From contig CALFUK010000003.1 in NCBI GenBank assembly GCA_937929945.1, forward strand, positions 1 through 52,358: a stretch of 52,358 bases of DNA, in the 5' to 3' direction. The DNA comes from an uncultured Saprospiraceae bacterium. GTDB lineage: Bacteria; Bacteroidota; Bacteroidia; Chitinophagales; Saprospiraceae. Shown one piece after another: positions 17,842 through 25,893 of the stretch. How positions within the stretch are numbered: position 1 is the stretch's first letter; each line of letters starts with the position of its first letter. The translations under genes and the position numbers were made by a program. The notes below the pieces were generated by a model, which did not search any database, was not told the DNA's origin, and was given only the letters and a program-made list of their open reading frames with translations.

Positions 17842-19701
17842 CTACTCAGGCTTAGTCGCACTGAAATTCAGATCACCTAACTTATAGGCTCTGAACTCCA
17901 GATTATTTTCACCCGGAAGAATAATCATCTGCGGAAGGAAGCTCCACGTTCGATTGGAGCTAAAATTGGGTTGAAGTTCTAAAATGACATTAACCATCTG
18001 TACCAAGTCGACAGCAGAAGTCCTCTCATCACCATTCACATCCGCTGCCAGTCGCTGTAGCTCATCAGAGAATTCTCTCAGGCCCAACACCGTCTGCTGC
18101 GCCAATACGATATCCACAGAGGATACGCCATTGATAGCCGAGTCCTCTATCCGCGGCGTCACAGAGAATACAGCTGTGGTCGGTACATTCTCAAAGACAA
18201 AACGACCATCCACATCAGTGAACGTAGACCCCATCCCATCACCACGCAGTAGCATCTCGACATTGCTAAGGCCCATCTCCTCTCGATCTACCACTCGACC
18301 TGTTAGATTATAAAACTGTCCATTGGATTCTTGATTCATGCCATCCATCTGACTCATCCCCATCTCCAATGGATCGAGCCAATCTTTCAGTCGATTCTGA
18401 ATGGAGTCACCTCCTTCCCACGAGACTGCGACTCGGCCAAAGAATGCCCGATTCGCCCCACAGTCTGTGCTGTCCACCTGCCCACCGTGTAGCTGTCCGA
18501 CGACCCTACCGGCAGCATCATATAGCGGACCTCCCGAAGAGCCTATCTCATGAGCACCCACATCGAGTACCGCTCTGAAGTGATGATCTGGAGGTGTCAC
18601 GGTACTATTATCCCATCGTACTTGCTGTGCGTGGATGCGCAGATCATTCGTATCTATGGATACCTTTAGCACATCGCCCAGTGGATGGTGTAGGTGCTGG
18701 CTGGGTATAGGTACGTGATCTTCGCTTCTATCCCATCCATTAAAATAAACATTATAACTGGCCGGCACGAAGGTCGTCAGCTCTAAAAGTAGCATGTCAG
18801 ACTCTCTGTATCCCGAGACTTCCCGACATCCTATGATTCTATCAAATGAAGGTGCAGATGCTGGAGTCTCACACGACTCGGTCATAAAGTTAAAGTCAAA
18901 CCTCCAAAACTGATGCAGCGGTGTAAAATAGTCTTGGCAATGAAATCCTGATAGCACTAGTGGCCTCTGATCTTGCCGACCATTATTGAGTAAAGAGCCT
19001 GTGCAGTACACCAGCCCCTCATCTAACACCATTAAGATCCGGCAGAGACTCCTTTTTTGGTCGTCCAGGCCTTCACCTTCTGGGCAGTTAGCATTAGGAT
19101 GACACTGGTTACTGGCCATGAAGCCGGTATCGATTTCCATAGCCGATGCTCCCAGATAGGTCTCTGTATCCGCGACGTATATTTTGTTGACAGCGAAAGG
19201 TAATACTGGCTTTTCCGGTGATATAACATCATACTCTATGGTGATCTCCTCTCCTGAGATCATCGAAGAGAAAAAGCCTTTATGACCTCGATTATTCTCT
19301 CGCGTATAGGCACCTAAAATGGTATCTCCATCATCGCTGTAGATAAACAGCCTGCCCTCTTCTGCCAGTTCAAAATCACTAAATAACAAGCTGATGAACT
19401 GCTCAGCATCCAGTACAATACCAAGCTGCCACACCCATCGCCGCTCTCCGATCTGAGTCCAGCGCCCCTTGCTTTCCTGGATGTCTACAGCGTGGGCCTT
19501 GGCAAAGAGAGGTGTGTGCTCCAGTGATTTTTTCTTTCCTTCGATCAGATCTTCTATTGCTATCTTCGGCTTAGCCTTGACAGACTTGAGTTCTTTCAGG
19601 ATCAATCCATAAGGATGGCCTCCGTACGAAGACTGGCCTGACAGAGTCAGACAGAGTAGAAAGCAGCCAATTGTGAGTATCGAGGTCTTTATAACATTCA
19701 T
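17842..19701 (-). CDS. Secreted lysyl-endopeptidase-like serine protease with dockerin-like tail
   Basis: 619 residues with a signal peptide (MNVIKTSILTIGCFLLCLTL). The central S1-type protease resembles Achromobacter protease I: catalytic His in LVLSGFHCQDYF, Asp in YRESDMLLLEL, Ser in IGSSGGPLYDAAG, plus many Cys (NQCHPNANCPEG, SLCRI, TESC, IGCREV) suited to disulfides outside the cytoplasm. After it come a carboxypeptidase-regulatory-like domain (~465-535) and a dockerin-like Ca-binding stretch (AADVNGDERTSAVDLVQMVN) with a final KLGDLN. There is no T9SS domain. Cleavage after Lys is a family-based guess. Convergent with the choice-of-anchor B gene. Confidence 0.87.
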   Translation of the reverse strand: MNVIKTSILTIGCFLLCLTLSGQSSYGGHPYGLILKELKSVKAKPKIAIEDLIEGKKKSLEHTPLFAKAHAVDIQESKGRWTQIGERRWVWQLGIVLDAEQFISLLFSDFELAEEGRLFIYSDDGDTILGAYTRENNRGHKGFFSSMISGEEITIEYDVISPEKPVLPFAVNKIYVADTETYLGASAMEIDTGFMASNQCHPNANCPEGEGLDDQKRSLCRILMVLDEGLVYCTGSLLNNGRQDQRPLVLSGFHCQDYFTPLHQFWRFDFNFMTESCETPASAPSFDRIIGCREVSGYRESDMLLLELTTFVPASYNVYFNGWDRSEDHVPIPSQHLHHPLGDVLKVSIDTNDLRIHAQQVRWDNSTVTPPDHHFRAVLDVGAHEIGSSGGPLYDAAGRVVGQLHGGQVDSTDCGANRAFFGRVAVSWEGGDSIQNRLKDWLDPLEMGMSQMDGMNQESNGQFYNLTGRVVDREEMGLSNVEMLLRGDGMGSTFTDVDGRFVFENVPTTAVFSVTPRIEDSAINGVSSVDIVLAQQTVLGLREFSDELQRLAADVNGDERTSAVDLVQMVNVILELQPNFSSNRTWSFLPQMIILPGENNLEFRAYKLGDLNFSATKPE

Positions 19702-19910
19702 TATTGGAGCCTAAGGTAAGCAGAATAGCTGCATCTGATAGCTCTACAGGTCTCAAATTAATGACAATCAGGCCAAAGCGTCTGCTGATCAATCAATCCA
19801 CATTCTGTCAAAATGATGATCTTTGATACCGTGATTCAGCCCAGATGAAATTAAGTCAAAACTTCCTCAGCTTTTTTCAGATAATACTATACTCTTAGTC
19901 TAAAGAATTA

Positions 19911-19918
19911 TATATTTG
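19911..19918 (+). promoter_or_regulatory. Putative Bacteroidota -7 promoter element for tRNA-Glu
   Basis: TATATTTG fits the Bacteroidota -7 consensus TAnnTTTG and lies 28 bp before the tRNA. No convincing -33 TTTG is visible. Prediction by consensus only. Confidence 0.45.
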
Positions 19919-19946
19919 CGCTGCTTTAATAGAAAAGCGACACTTT

Positions 19947-20018
19947 GGCCCGTTCGTCTAGGGGTTAGGACGCCAGGTTTTCATCCTGGTAGCAGGGGTT
20001 CGAATCCCCTACGGGCTA
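19947..20018 (+). tRNA. tRNA-Glu (anticodon TTC)
   Basis: 72 nt. Acceptor arms GGCCCGT and ACGGGCT pair (first pair G-U), discriminator A. Anticodon stem CCAGG/CCTGG encloses loop TTTTCAT, with TTC at 19980-19982. T arm AGGGG-TTCGAAT-CCCCT. The CCA is not encoded. It reads GAA/GAG codons, and tRNA-Glu also feeds tetrapyrrole synthesis in bacteria that use the C5 pathway. Confidence 0.97.
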
Positions 20019-20047
20019 CTTACTGGTATTGATTACCAACAAGTTAG

Positions 20048-20086
20048 AAAAAGCGGTTGCCATTGTGGTAGCCGCTTTTTTATTTT
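20048..20086 (+). terminator. Intrinsic terminator after tRNA-Glu
   Basis: AAAAAGCGG (20048-20056) pairs with CCGCTTTTT (20072-20080); the inner part TTGCC/GGTAG extends the stem with wobble pairs. The stem is followed by TTATTTT. It lies 30 bp after the tRNA and fits a factor-independent terminator. Confidence 0.85.
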
Positions 20087-20099
20087 AAGGTGAAATTGA

Positions 20100-20608
20100 T
20101 GATTGAATTCATTGCAGAACTTCCTTCAAAACATGCTAAAATCCTTGTTTACATAGGCTTTAGAAAAGCTAAGCGACTTCCACATAGCTTCAGTTTCTTC
20201 TTATCGAATCCAACATTCGCTGACACTATTCCGAATCCACAATCGACGTAATTGAAGACTCGATATCATAGAAGCTCTCTCATAATTAACCGCTCATGAT
20301 CAAAAGGTGCGAAAATGAGGCTGATCATTTAGTGGCCTACAAGAGAAGCTACCGATCAACTCACGACTTCTTCTTAGCCCATAGATCCTTTAGGCATATA
20401 TAGCTTATTATCATTAGCAGGCATCAAGCTTACATCAGAAAGCTTACAGCTAAAGACCCTAAAAAGTGTCCAGTATACGCAGCCTCACGTTAATCTAAGA
20501 GACTCATCACCTCCGTTCATACCATGTCAGAAGGCCAGTACAAAGAATGATCATGTCATTATTCCATATCCTACGATTGCCTATCTTTAATTCAAACACG
20601 TCTGAAAT
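20100..20608. other. Gene-poor stretch
   Basis: About 500 bp between the tRNA terminator and the acetyltransferase gene. Only a 50-codon frame opens here (ATG at 20099, stop near 20251), with no recognisable motif. I see no RNA, repeat or clear promoter. Confidence 0.6.
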
Positions 20609-21145
20609 ATGAATAAGTCATTTCCAATTCTGGAATCCAATAGATTAACCCTACGGCAATTTATTGATTCCGATTTAGAAAATGTCTACAAAGGACTATC
20701 TAACCCGATGGTGATAAAATATTACGGAGTTAGTTATGACAGCTTAGAGGCTTCTAAAGAACAAATGAAATGGTTTGCCGATCTAGAGAAAAATGAAAAT
20801 GGTATATGGTGGGCCATATGCTCGAGAGAAGATGGGACATTTCTTGGTGGCGGCGGTTTAAATGAACTATCCAAAATTCACAAAAAAGCTGAGATTGGAT
20901 TTTGGCTGTTGGAAGAACACTGGAAAAAGGGATATATGACAGAAGGAATGCCGCTCATCGTTAATTATGCATTTGAAAAATTAGGCTTGCATAGAATCGA
21001 AGGCTTCGTAGATCCCAATAATAGAAACTGCAAAAAGGCACTTGCCAAATTAGATTTTGAGCTGGAAGGCACTATGAAAGATTCCGAAGTAAAAGATGGA
21101 AAGTATATTAGTCTGGACATATATGCGAAAATAGCAACTCAGTAA
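20609..21145 (+). CDS. GNAT-family N-acetyltransferase (RimJ/RimL-like)
   Basis: 178 residues, usual length for the Acetyltransf_3 (RimJ/RimL/ribosomal-protein Ser/Ala acetyltransferase) group. N-terminal ESNRLTLRQFIDSDLENVYK is the common opening. The acetyl-CoA region has AEIGFWLLEEHWKKGYMTEG followed by the amphipathic helix of the fold, and the late RIEGFVDPNNRNCKKALAKL is the typical Asn-rich loop before the last strands. It should transfer acetyl from acetyl-CoA to an amine, but the substrate (protein N terminus, small amine or antibiotic) cannot be read from sequence. Monocistronic. Confidence 0.92.
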   Translation: MNKSFPILESNRLTLRQFIDSDLENVYKGLSNPMVIKYYGVSYDSLEASKEQMKWFADLEKNENGIWWAICSREDGTFLGGGGLNELSKIHKKAEIGFWLLEEHWKKGYMTEGMPLIVNYAFEKLGLHRIEGFVDPNNRNCKKALAKLDFELEGTMKDSEVKDGKYISLDIYAKIATQ

Positions 21146-21609
21146 ATTCATAAAGATGCCGTCCTCTAATAAACTAGAAAGTAAACAGTCATAAAATGAA
21201 CTGCAATATCTTCCTATTTTAAAGATCGTTCGTTCTCCTAAGGACTGCATTAATCAGACACCAGTATTGCTGGTTTTGATTGTACTTAGAACTGGCTTAA
21301 TTCACAACAGATCAATCAGCCATACGAGTACTTCTACCCCTCCATCAACTCTTTAATTAATCTAAAAAATATGCAGTAGGACTATCAACCTACGAGATCA
21401 TAGATTGAGATAAGCTGATCATTGTCGCGAAAATTTTTCCTTTATTATAGCCTTTCAGCCAAGCATTTTAATTACTTTTCCTACAGGTTTGACAGACTTT
21501 ACAGCTCTTAAGACTTTTATTGATGACTTTACATATCACCAATTAAGACTTTACATAACCGGACGTCGTCGTCATTCTCATATTATCATTCACACAAAAC
21601 TAATAGCTC
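21146..21609. other. Intergenic stretch with short GACTTTACA direct repeats
   Basis: About 460 bp with no gene I can support. Near the 3' end GACTTTACA or a one- or two-mismatch form occurs four times (starts near 21495, 21512, 21525 and 21547), 60-115 bp before the zinc-ribbon gene. Spacing is irregular (17, 13, 22). It could be a regulator-binding cluster, or simple sequence. Confidence 0.4.
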
Positions 21610-22359
21610 ATGATCTTTTATGGAAGCCAAGCATCACGGATCGCAGATTTGAAAATAAACGGTACGACCTGCGAGCGCTGTCAGAAGACATCCGCCCAAC
21701 ACGTCTCTGTCTTTAGTAAGCATGCTCATCTTTATTGGATACCACTATTCCCGATCGGGAGAGTCATCGTCTCTGAGTGCGAGTCATGTAAGATTACGAT
21801 AAAGCAAAAGGAATTCTCTGCTCCACTCAAGAGCCAGCTACAACTACAAAAAGACAACATCAAAACACCAATCTGGAAATGGACTGGTACCGGCATCATT
21901 GCTATGTTGATCTTTGCGATATGGAGTATCTCGCCATCTCCTGATAAAGATCCTCGACGGCAGCTACTCAAAAATGATCTGATGCTAACATCTATCTACC
22001 CTGAGGAATCTTCCGATACGACTTCCGCCAAGCTGAAGACTATGTTTACGACTTTAGCCACTGTAGAATTTAGGTCAGATCGATTTGAATACCTGACCAA
22101 AGAAGACGATGAAAAAATACTTGTGCTGATTAAGATGCCAGAGCTACATCGCGTCGTAGATGAAGAGCGTGACGCGATCATTCAAATCGTTGAAATGTTT
22201 ACCTCAAATGAAGAAGCAGAAAATGTCAAACCAGTTTACATAGGGGTGTCTAATGGCTCAAGGATGATCTTGGTGAAAACGCCTGATTCGTATGAGAATG
22301 ATGACTATGCTTCGCAAAAACCCCTGTACGCTTACTACGGAAATCCACCCGCAGAATAG
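21610..22359 (+). CDS. Zinc-ribbon membrane protein
   Basis: 249 residues. The first ~65 form a rubredoxin-like zinc ribbon: CERCQ, then a KHAHLYWIPLFPIG core, then CESC. This head (YGS at the start, KHAH and PLFPIG) is widespread in Bacteroidota zinc-ribbon proteins of unknown role. A single membrane segment follows (~95-112, TGTGIIAMLIFAIWS), then an extracytoplasmic or cytoplasmic tail of ~135 residues rich in charge that I do not recognise. No signal peptide. The zinc ribbon would sit on the opposite membrane side from the tail. Convergent with the next gene across a strong shared terminator. Confidence 0.8.
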   Translation: MIFYGSQASRIADLKINGTTCERCQKTSAQHVSVFSKHAHLYWIPLFPIGRVIVSECESCKITIKQKEFSAPLKSQLQLQKDNIKTPIWKWTGTGIIAMLIFAIWSISPSPDKDPRRQLLKNDLMLTSIYPEESSDTTSAKLKTMFTTLATVEFRSDRFEYLTKEDDEKILVLIKMPELHRVVDEERDAIIQIVEMFTSNEEAENVKPVYIGVSNGSRMILVKTPDSYENDDYASQKPLYAYYGNPPAE

Positions 22360-22460
22360 CTTACTGATCAAATAATATTGACGAAAATCTGATATTGTTC
22401 TCTGTGTTTGTCTTGAGTGGAGTCAGATATAATCATGTAAAGACTCCATGCCTTTTAAGA

Positions 22461-22494
22461 TAAGAGACCACCCCAGAGGTGGTCTCTTATTTTA
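22461..22494. terminator. Bidirectional intrinsic terminator
   Basis: A perfect 12-bp stem, TAAGAGACCACC (22461-22472) with GGTGGTCTCTTA (22478-22489), has a 5-nt loop and is followed by TTTTA on the plus strand; the minus strand reads into TCTTAAAAGG. It sits between convergent genes ending at 22359 and 22515 and can serve both, better for the plus strand. Confidence 0.85.
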
Positions 22495-22514
22495 GAATTG
22501 ACTCAAAGGTGCTC

Positions 22515-23075
22515 TTAGTTCCAGCTCCAGCCAAACTTCAATCTCAAGCCGACGACAGGCGAAGAAAAGTCTCGATCTGAAAAACCAGATGTCTCCACAC
22601 CAGTCACAAACCTGTATCCGCCCTCTATACCGATACGCATGAACCTGAAGACATTAGCTTCCAGGCCGATGCTGGGCTCATAGACTGATACGCGGTCATC
22701 ATTCTCCCCAGTGATATCCAGGCTACCTCTTCCACCTTTCATATATATCGCAGGATGGATGGATCGATTCGACTGGAAGGTGTATCCCAAGAGCAGGTCA
22801 TTACCTTCGATCTCAGCACGTCTGCCGTCTTCCAGTGACTCTCCACTGCCATAGCCAGACCAGCCAATAAGAAAATTATTATTGATCTCGAATACGAAGA
22901 AGCCCCCGTTGTTCAAGCTAAATTCTTCTTCAAACTTGATGAGCCCATTAGTCGTCCCTCCCCAAAGGCCAGTAAAATGGATGCCTCCACTCCCGAAGAG
23001 GGTCTCTTCTCGTTGGGCTTGTACCATCACCGTCAGAGAGATCATTAGAATTGTTAGTGTGAAAATTTTCTTCAT
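22515..23075 (-). CDS. Small outer-membrane beta-barrel-like protein
   Basis: 186 residues from the ATG at 23075, which gives a signal peptide (MKKIFTLTILMISLTVMVQA); the frame is open 26 codons further up but that part is Cys-rich and unlikely to be translated. The mature part is rich in Gly and aromatic residues with alternating hydrophobic strands (GGFFVFEINNNFLIGWSGYG, SIGLEANVFRFMRIGIEGGY) and ends with a strand and aromatic residues (GLRLKFGWSWN), as in small 8-strand OmpA/OprF-like barrels. I do not recognise a named family. It is divergent from the sigma factor gene at 23269, so the two may share regulatory DNA. Confidence 0.75.
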   Translation of the reverse strand: MKKIFTLTILMISLTVMVQAQREETLFGSGGIHFTGLWGGTTNGLIKFEEEFSLNNGGFFVFEINNNFLIGWSGYGSGESLEDGRRAEIEGNDLLLGYTFQSNRSIHPAIYMKGGRGSLDITGENDDRVSVYEPSIGLEANVFRFMRIGIEGGYRFVTGVETSGFSDRDFSSPVVGLRLKFGWSWN

Positions 23076-23268
23076 CGTGGTCTTTTTAGTTTTACATAAA
23101 TAACAATCAGTATTATCGCAAAGACGACATATATCCGCCTGAGGTTGCACCATGTCACAATTTTTAAGAAAATCTTAATCCGTCATTCACACAGCTAAAT
23201 GCGAGGCTGGTGCGTTTTATCAGCAGCTATCTTGCAGTAAGTAACATAATAGCGTACTTTTAAAGTAA

Positions 23269-23832
23269 ATGGACTTAACCTATAGCTTAGAACAGGAAGA
23301 GCAGGATTTCATTTCTGCGTGTTTGGCTCAAGAAAGATGGGCCCAAAAGAAGCTATACGAAGATAACTATCCTACCATGATGTCCATCTGCCTCAGATAC
23401 GGTAAGAATGAACAAGATGCCTTAGATACCTTGCACGAGGGATTCATCAAAGTTTTTAAAAACATACACAAATATAAGCCAGGTACATCTCTAAAATCCT
23501 GGATAGGCAGGATTATGGTGAACACAGCTATCGATTCGTACCGCAAAAAGACAAGACGAAGGACAGAAGATATAGAAACAGTGCTGGATGTCTCTGACCT
23601 CAATCCTGATGTCATCAGCTTGATCTCGGCCGAAGAGATCATCGCCTGCCTTCAGGAGCTGACAGATGCCTACCGGACCGTCTTCAATATGTATGTGTTA
23701 GAAGGATATCCGCACAAAGAAATAGCCAATGCGCTGGGCATCACTGAAAGCACTTCAAGATCAAATTTGGTCAAAGCCAGAGCTAAATTGAAGCAATTAT
23801 TAATCAAGAGGAGAATCGTAGATGAGCGATAA
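23269..23832 (+). CDS. ECF-type RNA polymerase sigma factor
   Basis: 187 residues. Region 2 covers ~20-95 (LYEDNYPTMMSICLRYGKNE, then EGFIKVFKNIHKYKPGTSLK, SWIGRIMVNTAIDSYRKKTR, the segment that contacts -10 DNA and core). Region 4 covers ~125-180 with a helix-turn-helix (YPHKEIANALGITESTSRSN). It overlaps the next gene by 11 bp, so the two should be translated together, the classic sigma/anti-sigma arrangement. Target genes unknown; the divergent barrel gene at 22515-23075 is a possibility. Confidence 0.95.
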   Translation: MDLTYSLEQEEQDFISACLAQERWAQKKLYEDNYPTMMSICLRYGKNEQDALDTLHEGFIKVFKNIHKYKPGTSLKSWIGRIMVNTAIDSYRKKTRRRTEDIETVLDVSDLNPDVISLISAEEIIACLQELTDAYRTVFNMYVLEGYPHKEIANALGITESTSRSNLVKARAKLKQLLIKRRIVDER

Positions 23833-25504
23833 GAGATTTGACGATATCATAAAGAAAGCTATCGACCAGCATCGACAAAGCTATGACCCATCCCACTGGG
23901 AACAAATGAATCAACTCATAGATGGCCAGCTACCGCCTACTCCAGACCCCCAGAAAGACCAATTCGACCAGCTACTCAAAGGCAAACTGGAAGGCCACCA
24001 AGTGCAATACAATGAGAACAGCTGGCTGAACCTCCAGAGCACTCTCGAAAACGAAATCAATGATCAGCACGTAGATCACGAAGTGAGAAATCGATTAAAA
24101 CATCACACTGTTCAATATCGAGAATCTCATTGGCAGATCTTAAAAGCCAAGTTAGAATTAGAGAAGGAGCTGAAGAAAAACATCTTTTGGACGAAGACAT
24201 CGGAAGTAGCGATCATCGCCTTATTGTTATTGAGCTATATGCACCTTGGGCCATATGTCAATGAGGCTGAACCAAGTCCTAAAACGTTCGCAGCTTTACC
24301 ATTGCAGATAGAAAGCGACGGATCAGTGGACAAATCATCACATGGCACATCTGATGAAAAGATGCCTTATCTTCCGATGACGAATCATAGATCAGCTGCA
24401 GCACTGCTACCAGCAGCATCAAGTGGCACTGCTTCCACAGCTCTGAAAGCAGCGCAAGCAGATGTGCCCATGATTGTAGAAGAGACTAATAACTCCCAAA
24501 GCAGTGCGGTAAACGGTAGACAGCAAACAGTCACGAATTTCAACACACACTTACCAGCTGATTGGCAAGAAGAACTGGTCAAAAATAATGGCATACCAGA
24601 CAGCTTCCTCAAGAGCAAAGCAAAAACCTATGACCAGGCTCCGGCTAAACTAAAAGATAAAGTAGAGGACCTTATCTCACCGCCTCGTATGCTATATCAA
24701 GATCAAGAAGCCGAGTCAATGAAGACGGCCAAGCAGTCTCATGAGCTCCCCGCTATCATTGCCCTTACTCAAGAACTACACCTCTTGGATAGCCGCAATA
24801 ATCATCTGAATGCTACCCCAGTTTTAGCTAAAATCAATCAAAAACCTGAACGATGGGTTGGTGTATCTACTGGAGCAGACCTTAACATTGTCAAAACTCC
24901 AATTGACATTGACTTCATCAAAGAACCTCGAGACTTTGTCACCACCGGCTTGACTAACGGAATCAATTATAGTATCACCAAAGGGCAAAACGAATTCTTC
25001 ACTGGAATCTATTACTCTGTCAAAATCTATGATCCGAAAATCAAAGAGCAGATAGAAGTCAACAAGAGCTACTATATTAGAGACCATGTGCAAGAAAAAT
25101 TTCAAATCATTCATTTGCCTTTTCAGTACAGACGTCATATTGGAAATCCTGACAAACTACACACGTACCTCGTAGGTGGACTTGCTGTTAATGGGGTGAT
25201 GTACGCTGAATACAGCTACGATGATCTACTCAAAAGAGGAGACCCAAGACCAGACTATGCCCTCAATCAAGCCGCTAGATATCGACAGGCTGACTTTCAC
25301 AAAGGTCTATTGGATGGTGGACACTTCAAGCACAATTTTTATCTGACAGCTCAAGTAGGCTTAGGCATAGAGAAAAGAATCAACCGAATGAAAGTATTCT
25401 TTGATGCTGTGTACAAGAATAATCTTCTATCTACAAAGCTGGGACCTCGTGACGTCAAACTCAACTCTGTATCCTTCAATATCGGTACTCGCTACAAAAT
25501 ATAA
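23822..25504 (+). CDS. Membrane partner of ECF sigma factor with triplicated N-terminal motif and barrel-like C terminus
   Basis: 560 residues. Residues 1-~120 hold three copies of a ~40-residue motif: QHRQSYDPSHWEQMNQLI, GHQVQYNENSWLNLQSTL and HHTVQYRESHWQILKAKL, i.e. H-x3-Y-x4-W-x2-hydrophobic. A single membrane helix follows (~127-145, VAIIALLLLSYMHLG), then a Ser/Ala-rich linker, and from ~340 a Gly/aromatic strand-rich part ending LNSVSFNIGTRYKI, like PorT-type outer-membrane barrels. Context (11-bp overlap with the sigma gene) suggests the cytoplasmic repeats bind the sigma factor. An inner-membrane helix followed by a barrel-like domain is odd topology. Anti-sigma function is inferred, not shown. 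Confidence 0.78.
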   Translation: MSDKRFDDIIKKAIDQHRQSYDPSHWEQMNQLIDGQLPPTPDPQKDQFDQLLKGKLEGHQVQYNENSWLNLQSTLENEINDQHVDHEVRNRLKHHTVQYRESHWQILKAKLELEKELKKNIFWTKTSEVAIIALLLLSYMHLGPYVNEAEPSPKTFAALPLQIESDGSVDKSSHGTSDEKMPYLPMTNHRSAAALLPAASSGTASTALKAAQADVPMIVEETNNSQSSAVNGRQQTVTNFNTHLPADWQEELVKNNGIPDSFLKSKAKTYDQAPAKLKDKVEDLISPPRMLYQDQEAESMKTAKQSHELPAIIALTQELHLLDSRNNHLNATPVLAKINQKPERWVGVSTGADLNIVKTPIDIDFIKEPRDFVTTGLTNGINYSITKGQNEFFTGIYYSVKIYDPKIKEQIEVNKSYYIRDHVQEKFQIIHLPFQYRRHIGNPDKLHTYLVGGLAVNGVMYAEYSYDDLLKRGDPRPDYALNQAARYRQADFHKGLLDGGHFKHNFYLTAQVGLGIEKRINRMKVFFDAVYKNNLLSTKLGPRDVKLNSVSFNIGTRYKI

Positions 25505-25649
25505 GGCAGTCCTATAGTTCATTCTCCAAGCCACTTCTCGACTCATTTGTCCAGAATAAAACAAATGACTCACAAGATGCTGCAACAGTGTCGAAGCACC
25601 CTTACTTTTGCAAAAGTGCATGTCACATATTACAAATGCGAATTCATCC

Positions 25650-25893
25650 TGTAGTGGATGGTTTAACTTAATAAGTTAGAGACAGGCATTCAGTATTAAC
25701 CCCCTGAATATGAAAGGTCTATGACGCAGATAATTAAGACACCCAAAGGTGAACTTCGTTATTTGCTGACAGGCATTCGGTTCTAAAAATTTAAACATAT
25801 GAAACGTCTATGACGTAGATAACTAAGACACCCAAGTGGATGATTGAACTTAGTTATTTGCAGATTGGCATTTCGCCTTGAAATTTAAATTAT
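25650..25893 (+). repeat. Tandem leader repeat, about 2.7 units, upstream of the DUF547 gene
   Basis: Units begin near 25717 and 25806, with a partial unit from about 25650; the period is roughly 87-95 bp. The last unit reads GTCTATGACGTAGATAACTA, AGACACCCAAGTGGATGATT, GAACTTAGTTATTTGC, GATTGGCATT, then GAAATTTAAA and ATGAAA. GTAGATAACTAAG (25815-25827) pairs over 13 bases with CTTAGTTATTTGC (25849-25861). Internal units end in ATGAAAGGTCTATGA (ATG at 25710-25712) and ATGAAACGTCTATGA (ATG at 25799-25801), each a four-codon ORF. The ATGAAA of the last unit is the start of the DUF547 gene. The gap 25505-25650 before it holds nothing I recognise. Confidence 0.8.

Noticed and set aside
17702-17887. 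61-codon frame on the plus strand
   Set aside because: Its translation (VILNIFQDP-like) is produced by the dispersed repeats at 17732-17830, a well-known artefact.
20099-20251. 50-codon frame after tRNA-Glu
   Set aside because: Short, no motif, no ribosome-binding signal, follows a terminator; not enough to call a gene.
23076-23153. 26-codon N-terminal extension of the beta-barrel-like protein
   Set aside because: The extension is Cys-rich and precedes a complete signal peptide starting with an ATG at 23075.
25650-25893. Leader repeats as integron attC sites or a CRISPR array
   Set aside because: The arms lack the RYYYAAC/GTTRRRY ends of attC sites and no integrase is in the window. There are only two to three units, with no constant-length unique spacers and no cas genes.
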